A DNA stretch of 64,000 bases from CALBJU01 sp965247125 (GTDB lineage Bacteria > Bacteroidota > Rhodothermia > Rhodothermales > UBA10348): assembly GCA_965247125.1 (NCBI GenBank), contig CBDFGO010000002.1, positions 930,001 to 994,000 of the forward strand, written 5' to 3'. Positions 7,981 to 17,226 of this stretch are shown here, piece by piece (the stretch's first letter is position 1; every line of letters begins with the position of its first letter). The notes below the pieces were generated by a model, which was given only the letters and a program-made list of their open reading frames with translations, did not search any database and was not told the origin of the DNA. Made by a program: the position numbers and the translations under genes.

Positions 7981-9320
7981 CACTGGGCACTGCCGCCCGG
8001 CCCGTTGTCCCAATCCTGAACACTCGACACATTCGGTACGCCCCAGTCCGAACCTTTCCAACCGTCGAATCCCGCCATTCTGAACGTCCAGAACCCGGTC
8101 GTCATGTCGCTGACTGCGATTAGACCGTCAGCATTTCGCACGTCGACCCCAAACGCGCCCTGAAACATCCGATATATGTGGGGGACGCCAAGCGGACCAA
8201 CGTAGGTGTCATAATACGCCACGGTCTTGGGGTCGGTCGGATCGCTCATGTCGAAGACCTGCAGGCCGTCGAGATACCCAGACACAAAAACGTAAGGCCA
8301 GCGGACCTCGTGGTTGTGTGTGATGTTCCTCCAGTCGGCTGTCCAAGCGCCGATCGGATCTCGGATGTTCGTGACATCGCCATCTAACGCCGGCTTCAAA
8401 TCGAATATCCGGAGCGGAGCATACTGATACTCGGTCTCGGCGATGACGTAGCGCCCGTCCGGCGATGGCGTGAATGTGTGGCCCTGGGTGACTCCGGAAA
8501 TGTTTGTTAGTGTGACGAGCAGTTTCGGATCGTCGAGATCGGTGACGTCGTAGACGTAGTACCCACCGTCGCCGCCACCGTAGAATCGGTCAGTGCCGGT
8601 TTCTACGTGGTAACCGAGGTAGAAGTCGTGATATGCGCGGGCCCGTGTAGGCAGATTCGGGTTCGGCACCCGGCCAACGAGAGCGTTCTCTCCACCAGTC
8701 TCGATGGCGGCTTGCAGATCGTAGACATGGGCGAACGGACCGAGGACCGTGGAAAAGAGCAGCACGCGTCCGTCAGAATGCTTGTACACGAAGATGTTGT
8801 GGAAACCGCCGGGAATATCAGGTTCTCGTATGCGGGCAACTTCGCGGACGGTTGTCACATCAGGTAGGCCTGATACGTCGAGGATAACGGCTCCGAGGTC
8901 CGCATCAGGGCCGCCCTGGCCAAACTGGTAAGACTGGACGATGTAGTAACGGTCGCCGAGTTTGAACTGCTTAACGTCCATCCCTCCTCTTGGAAGGTGT
9001 AGGTCCTGATCCTCTATTCGCCACTCGTAGATGACCTTCGGATTCGCCGGATCCACGATGCTAATTATGTCGGTGCCCTTTTCTCCCTGCTCGGTTCCAA
9101 AGACCATTCGCGAGACGTACGCATACGGACGATCCAACTCCTGCTCCAGGTCCATGTCAGACACGTTCTGAAACGGGCCGAGCCGGATGTGGCCGAGTAC
9201 CTCGATGTTGTCAGAACCAGGCTTGGTCGGCGTCCATCCCGGAATGCCCTGGCCGAAGGCCGATTGGCCGACGAGCAGGATGAGTGCGAGGATGAGATTG
9301 CCTTTCAGAAATGACTTCAT
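7980..9320 (-). CDS. Exported LVIVD-repeat protein
   Basis: 446 aa with a signal peptide (LKGNLILALILLVGQSAFGQ). The body is made of repeated beta-propeller-like blades of the LVIVD type: ISIVDPANPKVIYEW, VILDVSGLPDVTTVREV, VYDVTDLDDPKLLVTL, LRIFDLKPALDGDV, LQVFDMSDPTDPKTVAYYD. The role is not established; such proteins are taken to be surface or periplasmic propellers for binding. It sits on the minus strand inside the segment that splits the SnoaL-like gene and abuts the broken IS orfB. A 50-aa membrane peptide gene lies upstream on the same strand. Its codon use reads as different (more GTC, CCG) from its neighbours, though I have not quantified this. Confidence 0.88.
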   Translation of the reverse strand: MKSFLKGNLILALILLVGQSAFGQGIPGWTPTKPGSDNIEVLGHIRLGPFQNVSDMDLEQELDRPYAYVSRMVFGTEQGEKGTDIISIVDPANPKVIYEWRIEDQDLHLPRGGMDVKQFKLGDRYYIVQSYQFGQGGPDADLGAVILDVSGLPDVTTVREVARIREPDIPGGFHNIFVYKHSDGRVLLFSTVLGPFAHVYDLQAAIETGGENALVGRVPNPNLPTRARAYHDFYLGYHVETGTDRFYGGGDGGYYVYDVTDLDDPKLLVTLTNISGVTQGHTFTPSPDGRYVIAETEYQYAPLRIFDLKPALDGDVTNIRDPIGAWTADWRNITHNHEVRWPYVFVSGYLDGLQVFDMSDPTDPKTVAYYDTYVGPLGVPHIYRMFQGAFGVDVRNADGLIAVSDMTTGFWTFRMAGFDGWKGSDWGVPNVSSVQDWDNGPGGSAQ

Positions 9321-9410
9321 TTACTCGTGTATTAGTGTATTAGTGTACTGGTGGACACTCTCTGCACAATGAGCCCCCGAACGCGGGTTTTGGCGTGGGT
9401 GAGCAGTACC

Positions 9411-9563
9411 TCAGTCGTCCAGTTCAACCGCCCACAGGATAAGCCACACCGTCAACCAGATCAAGGTGGAGGCGATGGCGTGCAGGATGCGGGAAAGGAG
9501 GCGCTTCGTGGCTTCATTTCTAAGCGAGCTTCGAGTCGGTGGGTGCCTTGGTTCCTCATACAA
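9411..9563 (-). CDS. Small single-span membrane protein (50 aa, TTG start)
   Basis: A short minus-strand frame with a TTG start at 9563. It encodes a basic head (RHPPTRSSLRNEATKRLLSR), a hydrophobic helix (ILHAIASTLIWLTVWLILW) and an acidic end (AVELDD). The positive-inside, 19-residue hydrophobic layout is unlikely to be chance. It overlaps the 3' end of the preceding minus-strand frame by 8 bases, which suggests translational coupling, and is followed after 90 bases by the LVIVD-repeat gene. Its function is unknown; it could be a membrane partner of the LVIVD protein. Confidence 0.5.
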   Translation of the reverse strand: MYEEPRHPPTRSSLRNEATKRLLSRILHAIASTLIWLTVWLILWAVELDD

Positions 9564-9708
9564 TCTCGAAGTCTAAAACTTTCTCTGCCACGACGATTCT
9601 TCCAGGTTTCCCAGCTTCCAAATGGTTGTACATCCGAACATGAACTCGGTACTCACCTTTCGGCCATCCTTCCGTTGACCAGAGGTGGTCCGCGTTCTCT
9701 GGGCAGCT
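9556..9708 (-). pseudogene. 3' fragment of an unrecognised gene
   Basis: A minus-strand frame ending in TGA at 9556-9558 encodes GWPKGEYRVHVRMYNHLEAG and then KPGRIVVAEKVLDFEIV, a beta-rich C-terminus that looks like real protein rather than antisense noise. Going upstream, the frame runs through the right 28-bp repeat and then into the antisense of the SnoaL-like 3' half, so the original N-terminus has been lost. It lies immediately upstream of, and overlaps, the 50-aa membrane peptide gene. I do not recognise the family. Confidence 0.4.
9681..9708 (+). repeat. 28-bp direct repeat, right copy
   Basis: Same orientation as the copy at 7518-7545, with one mismatch at its 13th base. The base after it (9709) is the first base of the resumed SnoaL-like coding sequence. 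It therefore marks the right border of the inserted segment. Confidence 0.8.
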
Positions 9709-9858
9709 GTCTACAGCGAAGTCCGCGGCATCGCGGTCTCCCCAAACAAATCGGACACGGTGGATGTGAACGTCAAACAACTCGTGGTTTATCGGAAGAC
9801 GGACACCGGGTGGAAGATCAGCCGGATGATGAACAATCCGAACGACTACGATATGTAG
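9709..9858 (+). pseudogene. 3' half of the disrupted SnoaL/DUF4440-like gene
   Basis: 50 codons in one plus-strand frame ending TAG at 9856-9858, read as VYSEVRGIAVSPNKSD, DVNVKQLVVYRKTDTGWKIS and RMMNNPNDYDM. The VKQLVVYRK-(x)-GWKISRMMNN block is the hallmark C-terminal strand pair of DUF4440/SnoaL-like proteins. There is no start codon or ribosome-binding site, and a TGA lies upstream in frame. It completes the fold begun at 7301-7519. Confidence 0.7.
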
Positions 9859-9940
9859 GAAAACGCTTTCAAGCATTGAGTTTGTTGGGTGATTCGCGTT
9901 AATTCAGGGGTCCCCTTCAGCTGAACCGGCGTGCCCTCCA

Positions 9941-11440
9941 ATGCGATTCTTCCTGTTGTTATGTCTACTTCTCCCTCTGGCTGGTTGTGCGCAGCCGGCA
10001 CGGTTTGAAATCATCGAAGCGACCGTCTCGGATGCTCACGAAGCATTCCGCGATGGTTCGCTCACAGCCGCCCGGCTGGTTCAGATGTATTTGGACCGAA
10101 TCGAGGCGTTCGACGACTCTGTCAACGCATTTATCATTCTTAATCCACTGGCTCTCGAGCAAGCCGCCAGCCTTGACGCAGAATTTGCGAAAACCGGTCT
10201 TTTGCGGCCCATGCATGGCATTCCGATCGTTGTGAAGGACAACTATGACACCGAAGGATTGCAGACGACCGGCGGATCTGCCGCATTGGCGGGATCGTCA
10301 CCACCGGACGATGCGTGGCAGGTGGCCCGCCTCAGAGACGCGGGCGCCATCGTGCTCGGTAAAACAAATATGGCCGAATGGGCATTCAGCCCGTTCGTAA
10401 CCATCAGTTCAATCGGAGGAACGACGCGAAATCCGTACGACCTTTCCCGCGTACCGGCCGGATCTAGCGGCGGCACGGCGGCAGCCGTTGCCGCCAATCT
10501 GGGAATGCTGGGTCTTGGCACGGACACGGGAAACTCTATTCGCGGGCCATCGGGCCATAATGCCCTGGTCGGGATTCGCTCGACCATGGGCCTGACGAGC
10601 CGGGATGGCATTATTCCGCTATACCTTCGGAACGACATCGGAGGACCACTGACTAGAACGGTAGAGGACGCCGTCCGAGTCCTCGATGTAATTGCGGGCT
10701 ACGATGCAGCGGATCCGATCACCGCTCGAAGTGAAGGGCACATTCCTACCAACGGATACCTCGCGTCATTGGATGTGGACGGTCTCAAAGGCACCCGCAT
10801 CGGCGTCTACCGCTGGTACATGCGGCCGGATTCCACGCATCCAGAGGTGCTCGCCCGAATGGAGGAAGCCGTTGAAGATCTCCGCCGTGCGGGCGCTGAA
10901 ATTGTCGATCCCTTCGAAATGCCTGACTTGAACCTCGAGGAATCCATCTGGTGTGAGGTATTCAAACACGACGTGGAGCTCTACTTACATTCCCGAGGTC
11001 CAGACTTGTCGGTGAAGACGCTGGACGAAATCATTGCATCGGGCAAGTTTCACCCCTCCATAGAGGGAGGTCTACGCTCTTCCGCGGCCTGGACTGAGCC
11101 CCCTTGTCCCGATCTGTACGAGCATCCGCCGAACATCGAATTCAGGAGTGCCCTGATTGCCGCAATGGATGTAGCCCGCATCGATGCGTTTATCTACCCG
11201 ACCTGGAGCTACCCCGCTCGCAAGATTGGAGACATGGATTCGCCTGCTGGAGACAACAGTCAATACATGTCGCCCCAGTCTGGAGTACCTGCCATTCAGG
11301 TGCCCATCGGCTTCACAGAAGGGGGCCTGCCGGTCGGAATGACGTTCATTGGTCGCTTATTCGCTGAACCGACATTGATCAAGCTGGCCTACGCCTATGA
11401 GCAGGCAACCAGAAAACGAGTTCCACCCGCTGATTTTTAG
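9941..11440 (+). CDS. Exported amidase-signature family hydrolase (lipoprotein)
   Basis: 499 aa. A lipoprotein signal (FFLLLCLLLPLAGCAQ, lipobox LAGC at residues 13-16) precedes a full-length amidase-signature domain. The catalytic triad is visible: Lys99 in GIPIVVKDNYD, the cis-Ser at about 175 in VPAGSSGGTAAAV, and the nucleophile Ser199 in GTDTGNSIRGPSG. The family includes GatA, but this copy is exported and has no gatB or gatC nearby, so it is not the tRNA amidotransferase. It probably hydrolyses amides or peptides in the envelope; the substrate is unknown. Its stop overlaps the stop of the convergent YkvI-like gene by four bases. Confidence 0.92.
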   Translation: MRFFLLLCLLLPLAGCAQPARFEIIEATVSDAHEAFRDGSLTAARLVQMYLDRIEAFDDSVNAFIILNPLALEQAASLDAEFAKTGLLRPMHGIPIVVKDNYDTEGLQTTGGSAALAGSSPPDDAWQVARLRDAGAIVLGKTNMAEWAFSPFVTISSIGGTTRNPYDLSRVPAGSSGGTAAAVAANLGMLGLGTDTGNSIRGPSGHNALVGIRSTMGLTSRDGIIPLYLRNDIGGPLTRTVEDAVRVLDVIAGYDAADPITARSEGHIPTNGYLASLDVDGLKGTRIGVYRWYMRPDSTHPEVLARMEEAVEDLRRAGAEIVDPFEMPDLNLEESIWCEVFKHDVELYLHSRGPDLSVKTLDEIIASGKFHPSIEGGLRSSAAWTEPPCPDLYEHPPNIEFRSALIAAMDVARIDAFIYPTWSYPARKIGDMDSPAGDNSQYMSPQSGVPAIQVPIGFTEGGLPVGMTFIGRLFAEPTLIKLAYAYEQATRKRVPPADF

Positions 11441-12537
11441 GCGATCGAGTCTTTTTTGAACCAGATTCGCCAGGTGCCGATTATCAGAACCGGAATCAGG
11501 TAGACGGCCCAATAGCCCCAGGTCAGCGTACCGTATCCTTTCGAAATCAGGTCGACGATGCCGATCGCGTCCGCCAGGAAGATGGCCATCAGCAACAACA
11601 CCGCAGCGATTCCGATGCGCAATCCAGGAGGCATTTCCTTGCCCTTCTCGTGATACACACCCGCCACTCGTTCATTGAACCCGTGGATTACGCCAACACC
11701 CGTTTCGATGAGGGTACCGAACAGCACGACCTGAAATAGTACGCGGAGCCACGGTGAGCCAATCTCGACAAGTAGAAGATCCACAGGAATGGATTCGGTC
11801 AGAACCTCGGGATACACCGCCAGCATTCCGACAAAAACAAAGAACGCGGGTATCATACCCAGTGCGCCCGCAATCAGTCCAGATGAAATTGCCTCCTTTT
11901 GGGTGCTGAGATGTCGCAAGACAAAAAACCCACACGGTGCCAATCCAACATTGTATCCGGCGTAGGTGATACCACTCATCAGCCACTTCGAGTCAGAGTC
12001 GAAGTCAGTGATGATGGCTCCGATGCGATCCCCGAACATCACAAGGGCCACGACGATGACGACAAAAAACGTGAAATACAGGGCGAATGACCAGACGGAA
12101 AACACTTTCTCGATGAGATCATTTCCGAAAAACGCCATGGCTCCCACCGCAGCGATCAGAACAACGATCCCCACCATTTGTGGCCAACCGAGCATTCTTT
12201 CGAGCAATTCGCCGGCCGCTGAACCCATCACCGAAACAATCAGGACCAGCATGATCAGGTAAATCACCTCGAACACATACCATCCTTTCCCGATAAGCCT
12301 CTGCATGAAGGTGCGGTAGTCAAACGTCTGGAATCTCCTGCCCAGCTCGAATGTCAGCGCGAGCACCACACTCATGATGAGCGATGATACCAGCATGCCG
12401 ATCATGCCGCCGACCGGTCCCTGACTCAGGAAGAATTCGGCCATCTCCCGACCCGTCCCGTATCCCCCTCCAATAATGATGGACTGGAAGACGAGACCGG
12501 GCAGGATGTATTTCTGGAATGTGGTTGATCCGCTCAT
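11437..12537 (-). CDS. YkvI-like membrane protein (APC-type transporter fold)
   Basis: 366 aa with about ten hydrophobic helices from residue 12 to the end. The opening GGGYGTGREMAEFF, followed by IMSVVLALTFELGRRFQTFD and YRTFMQRLIGKGWYVFEVIY, matches the YkvI family, which is related to amino-acid/polyamine permeases. The substrate is unknown. The ATG at 12537 is two bases after the stop of the upstream VPS10-like gene, so the two are very likely one transcript. Linking an exported propeller protein with a permease could mean uptake of something the propeller binds, but that is inference. Confidence 0.85.
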   Translation of the reverse strand: MSGSTTFQKYILPGLVFQSIIIGGGYGTGREMAEFFLSQGPVGGMIGMLVSSLIMSVVLALTFELGRRFQTFDYRTFMQRLIGKGWYVFEVIYLIMLVLIVSVMGSAAGELLERMLGWPQMVGIVVLIAAVGAMAFFGNDLIEKVFSVWSFALYFTFFVVIVVALVMFGDRIGAIITDFDSDSKWLMSGITYAGYNVGLAPCGFFVLRHLSTQKEAISSGLIAGALGMIPAFFVFVGMLAVYPEVLTESIPVDLLLVEIGSPWLRVLFQVVLFGTLIETGVGVIHGFNERVAGVYHEKGKEMPPGLRIGIAAVLLLMAIFLADAIGIVDLISKGYGTLTWGYWAVYLIPVLIIGTWRIWFKKDSIA

Positions 12538-12539
12538 GG

Positions 12540-15500
12540 CTATTTCATTTCAACCACGTCAAGGTCATCGATCCGAAAAGCATCGGATGCCTCAACCGCC
12601 TCTTTGTACACGAGCCATTCGGTCGTCAAAAATCCGTTGACCTTCTCCAACATGCTATTCAACGCCCGTCGACCTTTGGACATTGACCAATCTTCCGGCG
12701 TGTTTGGCGGCCTCGTACTGGAGAAAATATAGCCGCCTGCTCCTCCAACGTGGCGCCCGACCGTGTCCGGATTTCTGTAAATGCCCTGCTTTCCCTGCTC
12801 TCCGAAATACAAATCCTGAAGGGCTGAAAGCGAGTCGGCTACCTTTTTTCCATGCTTCTTCAAGTCTTTCGCTAAATCATCTTCGCGATCTTCCAGACTG
12901 CGATTAACCATCTGGACGGCTTCTTTCGCCTCACGAACCCGTGTCATCATTTCGGCGGCAGTCTCAATAAGATTCTCATAGTCCGCGTAAAGCGCGAGCC
13001 GTGCGCGAGCCGCATTCATGTCCAGGTCGTAACGAGGATCAGATTCAACAGTAATCTCTGTTTCGCTCTGTGAAGCGCCGTAGGAAATACGAACGGTGTA
13101 CGTACCCGGAAGTACTCGTGCTCCACTCGGCTCGGAAGCGTCCTTCCGAGGTGCCGTTCGGCTCGGTCCTCGGACTCCTTTTCTCGTCATCGACCAGCCG
13201 GTGCGATTGAGTCCCTTCTTGGCAGGGCCATCGAAGGTGCGAATCACTTCGTCTCCTTCGAGTATCTCAATCTTCACTTCGTCGGGCGCTTTTTCTTTTT
13301 TATCCCCATCATCGTCGTCCTCTCCTTCATCGTCATCTTTTCCATCATCGTCATCTTCCCCATCATCGTCATCTTCCCCATCATCGTCAACTTCCCCATC
13401 ATCATCGTCTTCGGCTTCCTCATAGGCGTCAGGATTGACCGAATAGGTAATTCTCGCTCCGGTAGGCCGATTCTGTCCGGCGTAGATGGCATCTCCTCTG
13501 AAGCGCGTCCCCTCTGCCTGGATGTTTGACGCCTGATAGGCGATCGGAGCCGGAAATACGTGAACCGGATCGTTCAAGATGGAGACGTCGTTCGCAGCCA
13601 GTTCCCTGAGCGGCCTGATGTCATCCAGGACCCAGGCGCTGCGCCCAAATGTCCCGATTACCAGATCGACCTCTCTTTCCTGAATGGCAAGATCCCGAGT
13701 GGATGCCGTCGGATAGCCTTGGGTCCACTTCGTCCATTCAGAACCACCGTCAATCGAAACGTAGAGACCGAATTCAGTGCCGATGAACATCAGATCGGCT
13801 TCAACCGGATCCTGGATGAAGGACAGCGCAAAGCCATAGACGTCATCGGCGTCAACCATGCGTTCCCAGGTTCGTCCCCAGTCTCGCGTGCGGTAGACAT
13901 AGGGCTCCCAGTTATTCTGACGGTGATCGTCGTAAACAGCAACAGCTTCGGCTGCATTGTACGGCGACGGTTTGATCTGGGTGATCCAGGATTCATCGGC
14001 GACGCCCGTTATCCGTGAGCCAACTTCGGTCCACGATCCTCCTCCATCCCGGCTCAATTGGAGGTTGCCATCGTCAGTCCCCACCCACAGTATTCCTTCT
14101 ACGACTGGACTGACTGCGATGGAGACGATGGTCGTATTGTTTTCCGCCTGGGTAGCGTCGTACGTCAAACCACCCGAAATCGATTGCTTCTGCTTTTCCG
14201 GATCATTGGTCGTCAAGTCGGGAGAAATGACTACCCAGCTCTGGCCCTTGTTTTCAGACTTGTGCAGAAACTGACTTCCGTAGTAGATGGTCGCGCTGTC
14301 ATGCGGGTCCTGAGCGAAGGCTGCATCCCAGTTGAATCTCAGAAACACGTCAGGATCCGGATGAAGAGGTTTGATACGTGAACTGTTTCCAGTCTCTTTG
14401 TCGAATCGGCTGATGCTGCCGCCTTGGCTCATGGCGTACCCATAGCGTGAGTCGTCAGGATCAGGTGAGACGTCAAATCCGTCGCCAAAAGCGATTTCCT
14501 GCCAGTAAGAGTTGCGAATTCCGCCAGATCTCCAGAGATAGGCAGGACCAATCCACGACCCATTGTCCTGCATGCCTCCCATGACATTGTAGGGAAACTC
14601 GTTGTCCACATTAATGTGGTAGAACTGGGCAACCGGTAGGTTCTCGATAAATCTCCACGAGCCACCTTTGTCGCGGGTGATGGACATACCGCCGTCGTTA
14701 CCCTCGATGATGAAGTCAGGATCGACGGGAGAAACCCAGAAGGCGTGATGATCGGGATGGATTCCGTTTGAGGCGTATCCGGGCTGCCACTGTCTAAAGC
14801 TTTTTCCGCCATCTTCCGAGATGTGGACATAGGTCTCAATCTTGTAAATTCGATTTTCATTTTCCGGATCCACATAGATATCTGCATAATAGAAAGGGCG
14901 ACTGTTTACCCCGCTGTCATCATTGACCATCCGCCATTTCTTACCCCCGTCGTCGGAGCGATATAGCGCATTTTTCTTGGCCTCAATCAAGGCGTAAACG
15001 ATATCGGGCTCATTGTGGGCAAATGCCAGTCCGATGCGCCCCAACTCGCCCTTCGGAAGGCCATCTTCATCTGTAAGTTCAGACCAGGTCTGACCGCCGT
15101 CCCAGCTTTCGTGTAGTCCCGATCCTTCGCCACCGGATTTGAAGAGCCAGGGCCAGCGTCGGAATTCCCACATCGCAGCCAGAATATGATTGGGATTTGA
15201 CGGGTCAGCAACCATGTCGCCAATGCCCGTTTTCTCATTGATATACAGGACCTTCTCGAGGGATTCACCACCATCTGTGGTGCGAAACACTCCGCGGTCC
15301 TCAGTTTCCCCCCACGCAGGGCCCTGGACCCCGATCAACGCCACGTCTGGATTGTTTGGATCCAGAATAATTCGGTGGATGTTGCGGGAATCCTCGAGTC
15401 CCAGATGCTTCCAGGTAACACCACCATCAACCGTTTTGTAGAGCCCGTTTCCAGCCGATTGGCTGTTTCTTGGATTTCCTTCCCCGGCCCCCACCCATAC

Positions 15501-15812
15501 AATGTCAGGGTTGGACTGATTGATCGCGACGGCACCGATGGAGTGGGTCGGCTCTTCGTCAAAAAGCGAAGTCCAGTTGATACCTCCGGAAATCGACTTC
15601 CAGAGTCCACCCGAAGCCGTGCCCGCATAGATAATGTCTGGATTCGAATGGACTGCGTCTATACTCGTCACGCGTCCGCTCATCCCGGCAGGACCAATAT
15701 TTCGAGGCTTCATGGCCTCGAACAGTTCCATGTCAAGCTTCTGGGCCGAAAGGAAATTTGGTCCGAGGAGCACGGTGAGGATGACAGCCAGAAAAATTCG
15801 GTAGCAGCGCAT
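12540..15812 (-). CDS. Secreted VPS10/sortilin-like BNR-repeat protein with Asp-rich insert
   Basis: 1090 aa from the ATG at 15812, which opens a clean signal peptide (CYRIFLAVILTVLLGPNFLS); an ATG at 15866 would add 18 residues and bury it. Asp-box motifs recur through residues 60-760 (SISGGINWTSL, TVDGGVTW, TTDGGESL, SWDGGQTW, SDDGGKKW, SRDGGGSW, SIDGGSEW). Residues around 800-850 form a long Asp/Gly/Glu tract encoded by an 18-bp tandem repeat, which resembles a calcium-binding or flexible spacer. A helical C-terminus follows. It is a paralogue of the gene at 313-3372. It lies in a minus-strand run after the Gfo/Idh/MocA gene (stop at 15872) and before the YkvI-like gene. Confidence 0.88.
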   Translation of the reverse strand: MRCYRIFLAVILTVLLGPNFLSAQKLDMELFEAMKPRNIGPAGMSGRVTSIDAVHSNPDIIYAGTASGGLWKSISGGINWTSLFDEEPTHSIGAVAINQSNPDIVWVGAGEGNPRNSQSAGNGLYKTVDGGVTWKHLGLEDSRNIHRIILDPNNPDVALIGVQGPAWGETEDRGVFRTTDGGESLEKVLYINEKTGIGDMVADPSNPNHILAAMWEFRRWPWLFKSGGEGSGLHESWDGGQTWSELTDEDGLPKGELGRIGLAFAHNEPDIVYALIEAKKNALYRSDDGGKKWRMVNDDSGVNSRPFYYADIYVDPENENRIYKIETYVHISEDGGKSFRQWQPGYASNGIHPDHHAFWVSPVDPDFIIEGNDGGMSITRDKGGSWRFIENLPVAQFYHINVDNEFPYNVMGGMQDNGSWIGPAYLWRSGGIRNSYWQEIAFGDGFDVSPDPDDSRYGYAMSQGGSISRFDKETGNSSRIKPLHPDPDVFLRFNWDAAFAQDPHDSATIYYGSQFLHKSENKGQSWVVISPDLTTNDPEKQKQSISGGLTYDATQAENNTTIVSIAVSPVVEGILWVGTDDGNLQLSRDGGGSWTEVGSRITGVADESWITQIKPSPYNAAEAVAVYDDHRQNNWEPYVYRTRDWGRTWERMVDADDVYGFALSFIQDPVEADLMFIGTEFGLYVSIDGGSEWTKWTQGYPTASTRDLAIQEREVDLVIGTFGRSAWVLDDIRPLRELAANDVSILNDPVHVFPAPIAYQASNIQAEGTRFRGDAIYAGQNRPTGARITYSVNPDAYEEAEDDDDGEVDDDGEDDDDGEDDDDGKDDDEGEDDDDGDKKEKAPDEVKIEILEGDEVIRTFDGPAKKGLNRTGWSMTRKGVRGPSRTAPRKDASEPSGARVLPGTYTVRISYGASQSETEITVESDPRYDLDMNAARARLALYADYENLIETAAEMMTRVREAKEAVQMVNRSLEDREDDLAKDLKKHGKKVADSLSALQDLYFGEQGKQGIYRNPDTVGRHVGGAGGYIFSSTRPPNTPEDWSMSKGRRALNSMLEKVNGFLTTEWLVYKEAVEASDAFRIDDLDVVEMK
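13305..13412. repeat. 18-bp tandem repeat coding an Asp-rich tract
   Basis: Imperfect copies of an 18-base unit (plus strand TCCCCATCATCGTCATCT and variants) in the VPS10-like gene. On the minus strand they encode repeated Asp-Asp-Asp-Asp-Gly-Glu/Lys units. The near-identity of neighbouring copies suggests recent slippage, so length may vary between strains. Confidence 0.85.
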
Positions 15813-15871
15813 TTGGGGCGGGGCGTTTTTGGTGAAAAACAGACCCAACATACAAATGGACTTCAAAACTA

Positions 15872-17125
<1,254 letters not shown>

Positions 17126-17226
17126 GATTCTGTTGAGATATCAAAATGGGTCAGGAAGATAGCGATGCGTCGCTTCCAGTTGCGAATAGAATCCGCGAAG
17201 TCAGGTGCGAGGGGCTGAATTGTGCC

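Noticed and set aside
13096..13425. Plus-strand Ser/Pro-rich frame opposite the Asp-rich tract
   Set aside because: It is the antisense shadow of the 18-bp repeat in the VPS10-like gene.
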